Part shown: piece after piece, positions 63,650 through 64,000 of the stretch
Layout: every line of letters starts with the position of its first letter
Numbering within the stretch: position 1 is the first letter of the stretch
NCBI GenBank assembly: GCA_032433765.1
Contig: JAVIAB010000073.1
Location: 63,382,199 to 63,446,198 of the forward strand
Length of the DNA: 64,000 nt
Reading direction: 5' to 3'
Source: Megaustenia siamemsis
Taxonomy: Eukaryota > Mollusca > Gastropoda > Stylommatophora > Ariophantidae
The notes under the pieces: generated by a model
Seen by the model: the letters and a program-made list of their open reading frames with translations, nothing else
The model's database searches: none
What the model was told of the DNA's origin: nothing
Program-made: the position numbers and the translations under genes

Positions 63650-64000
63650 AGTGGGTGTGTCAAGGCAACTGTTCACATGGGATCTATGGACACGACTGCT
63701 CCAGATCTTGTCTCAGCGTCTGTCCTTTATTGGGAAAAAATCCGGAATATGCCTACAATGCAAACATCCTGGCTATACCTGTAATGACACTTGTCCCGAT
63801 GGTAATTTTGGACTACAGTGCGAACAGACGTGTTCAGATGGCTGTGACATCATATGTGACCCGGAAAGTGCAGATTGTACGTGCAAGGAAACGTACTACG
63901 AGTCAGACTGCACTCTCAGTGACAACTGTTTCAACGACACCTGTGAACAGTCAACCGGGAACTGTGCATGCAAAGGAACGTTCTACGGATCAGACTGCAC
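63650..64000 (+). CDS. EGF-like repeat coding sequence (MEGF-type host gene), runs off the window
   Basis: From about 63,750 the frame reads CKHPGYTCNDTCPDGNFG, LQCEQTCSDGC, ADCTCKETYYESDC, TCEQSTGNCACKGTFYGSDC: the spacing of laminin-type/MEGF10-like EGF repeats. It is open to the right edge. Upstream (63,650-63,720) another frame reads NCSHGIYGHDCSRSCLSVC, also EGF-like, so a frame change near 63,721-63,749 separates the two: an exon boundary, an indel or an assembly error. It is probably an extracellular scavenger-receptor-like protein of the host. Confidence 0.6.

Overview
The window is metazoan nuclear DNA, most likely from a mollusc or other lophotrochozoan. It contains tRNA-derived SINEs with target-site duplications, several non-LTR retrotransposon families, a Maverick/Polinton of the kind common in invertebrates, and at the right edge cysteine-rich EGF-like coding sequence preceded by a fucolectin-like stretch. 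The species is an inference. There are no bacterial operons, CRISPR arrays or rRNA genes. Almost everything is mobile-element sequence; the only candidate host gene is the fragment at 63.2-64.0 kb.

1-32,410 is a head-to-tail array of eight units (one partial at each end, U0-U7). Each internal unit joins a 5'-truncated, broken non-LTR ORF2 (called LINE-A here: linker, reverse transcriptase, truncated RNase H) to about 2-2.8 kb of composite non-coding sequence. That sequence includes an internally deleted second LINE (LINE-B) and a scrap of a third retroposon (Retroposon-C). Unit-to-unit distances are about 5.0, 3.5 (with a 100-N gap), 4.2, 4.5, 4.8 and 3.8 kb. The last unit alone keeps the complete RNase H and natural 3' end of LINE-A. 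A SINE present in U2-U6 but absent from U0-U1, and a second SINE found only in U5, date the duplications. Consensus quality looks poor around the gap.

34,523-48,965 is a nearly complete 14.4-kb Polinton/Maverick. It has AGTAGTATAG termini, inverted repeats of about 390 bp and a 6-bp target duplication (CATATA). A related unoccupied target at 60,909-60,914 confirms the ends. It carries a protein-primed family B DNA polymerase and a small cysteine-containing protein on the minus strand. On the plus strand are a packaging ATPase, two small conserved proteins, a retroviral-type integrase, a two-span membrane protein, a penton-like protein, a pX-like protein, a double-jelly-roll-type major capsid protein, an adenain-like protease and a PC4-like putative ssDNA-binding protein. 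Polymerase, ATPase, integrase, capsid and the cysteine protein each carry frame breaks, several at homopolymers; the other genes are open.

49-53 kb is a graveyard of LINE fragments. 53.1-62.9 kb holds a second, older Polinton with the same gene order. It has an inverted right end, an internal deletion of the capsid block, a protease lacking its catalytic cysteine, and two nested insertions of Retroposon-C. One of these is 1.45 kb, has target duplications and contains a 247-codon ORF I cannot identify. In an intact Polinton the polymerase and integrase replicate and insert the element, while ATPase, protease and capsid proteins would build and fill a particle.
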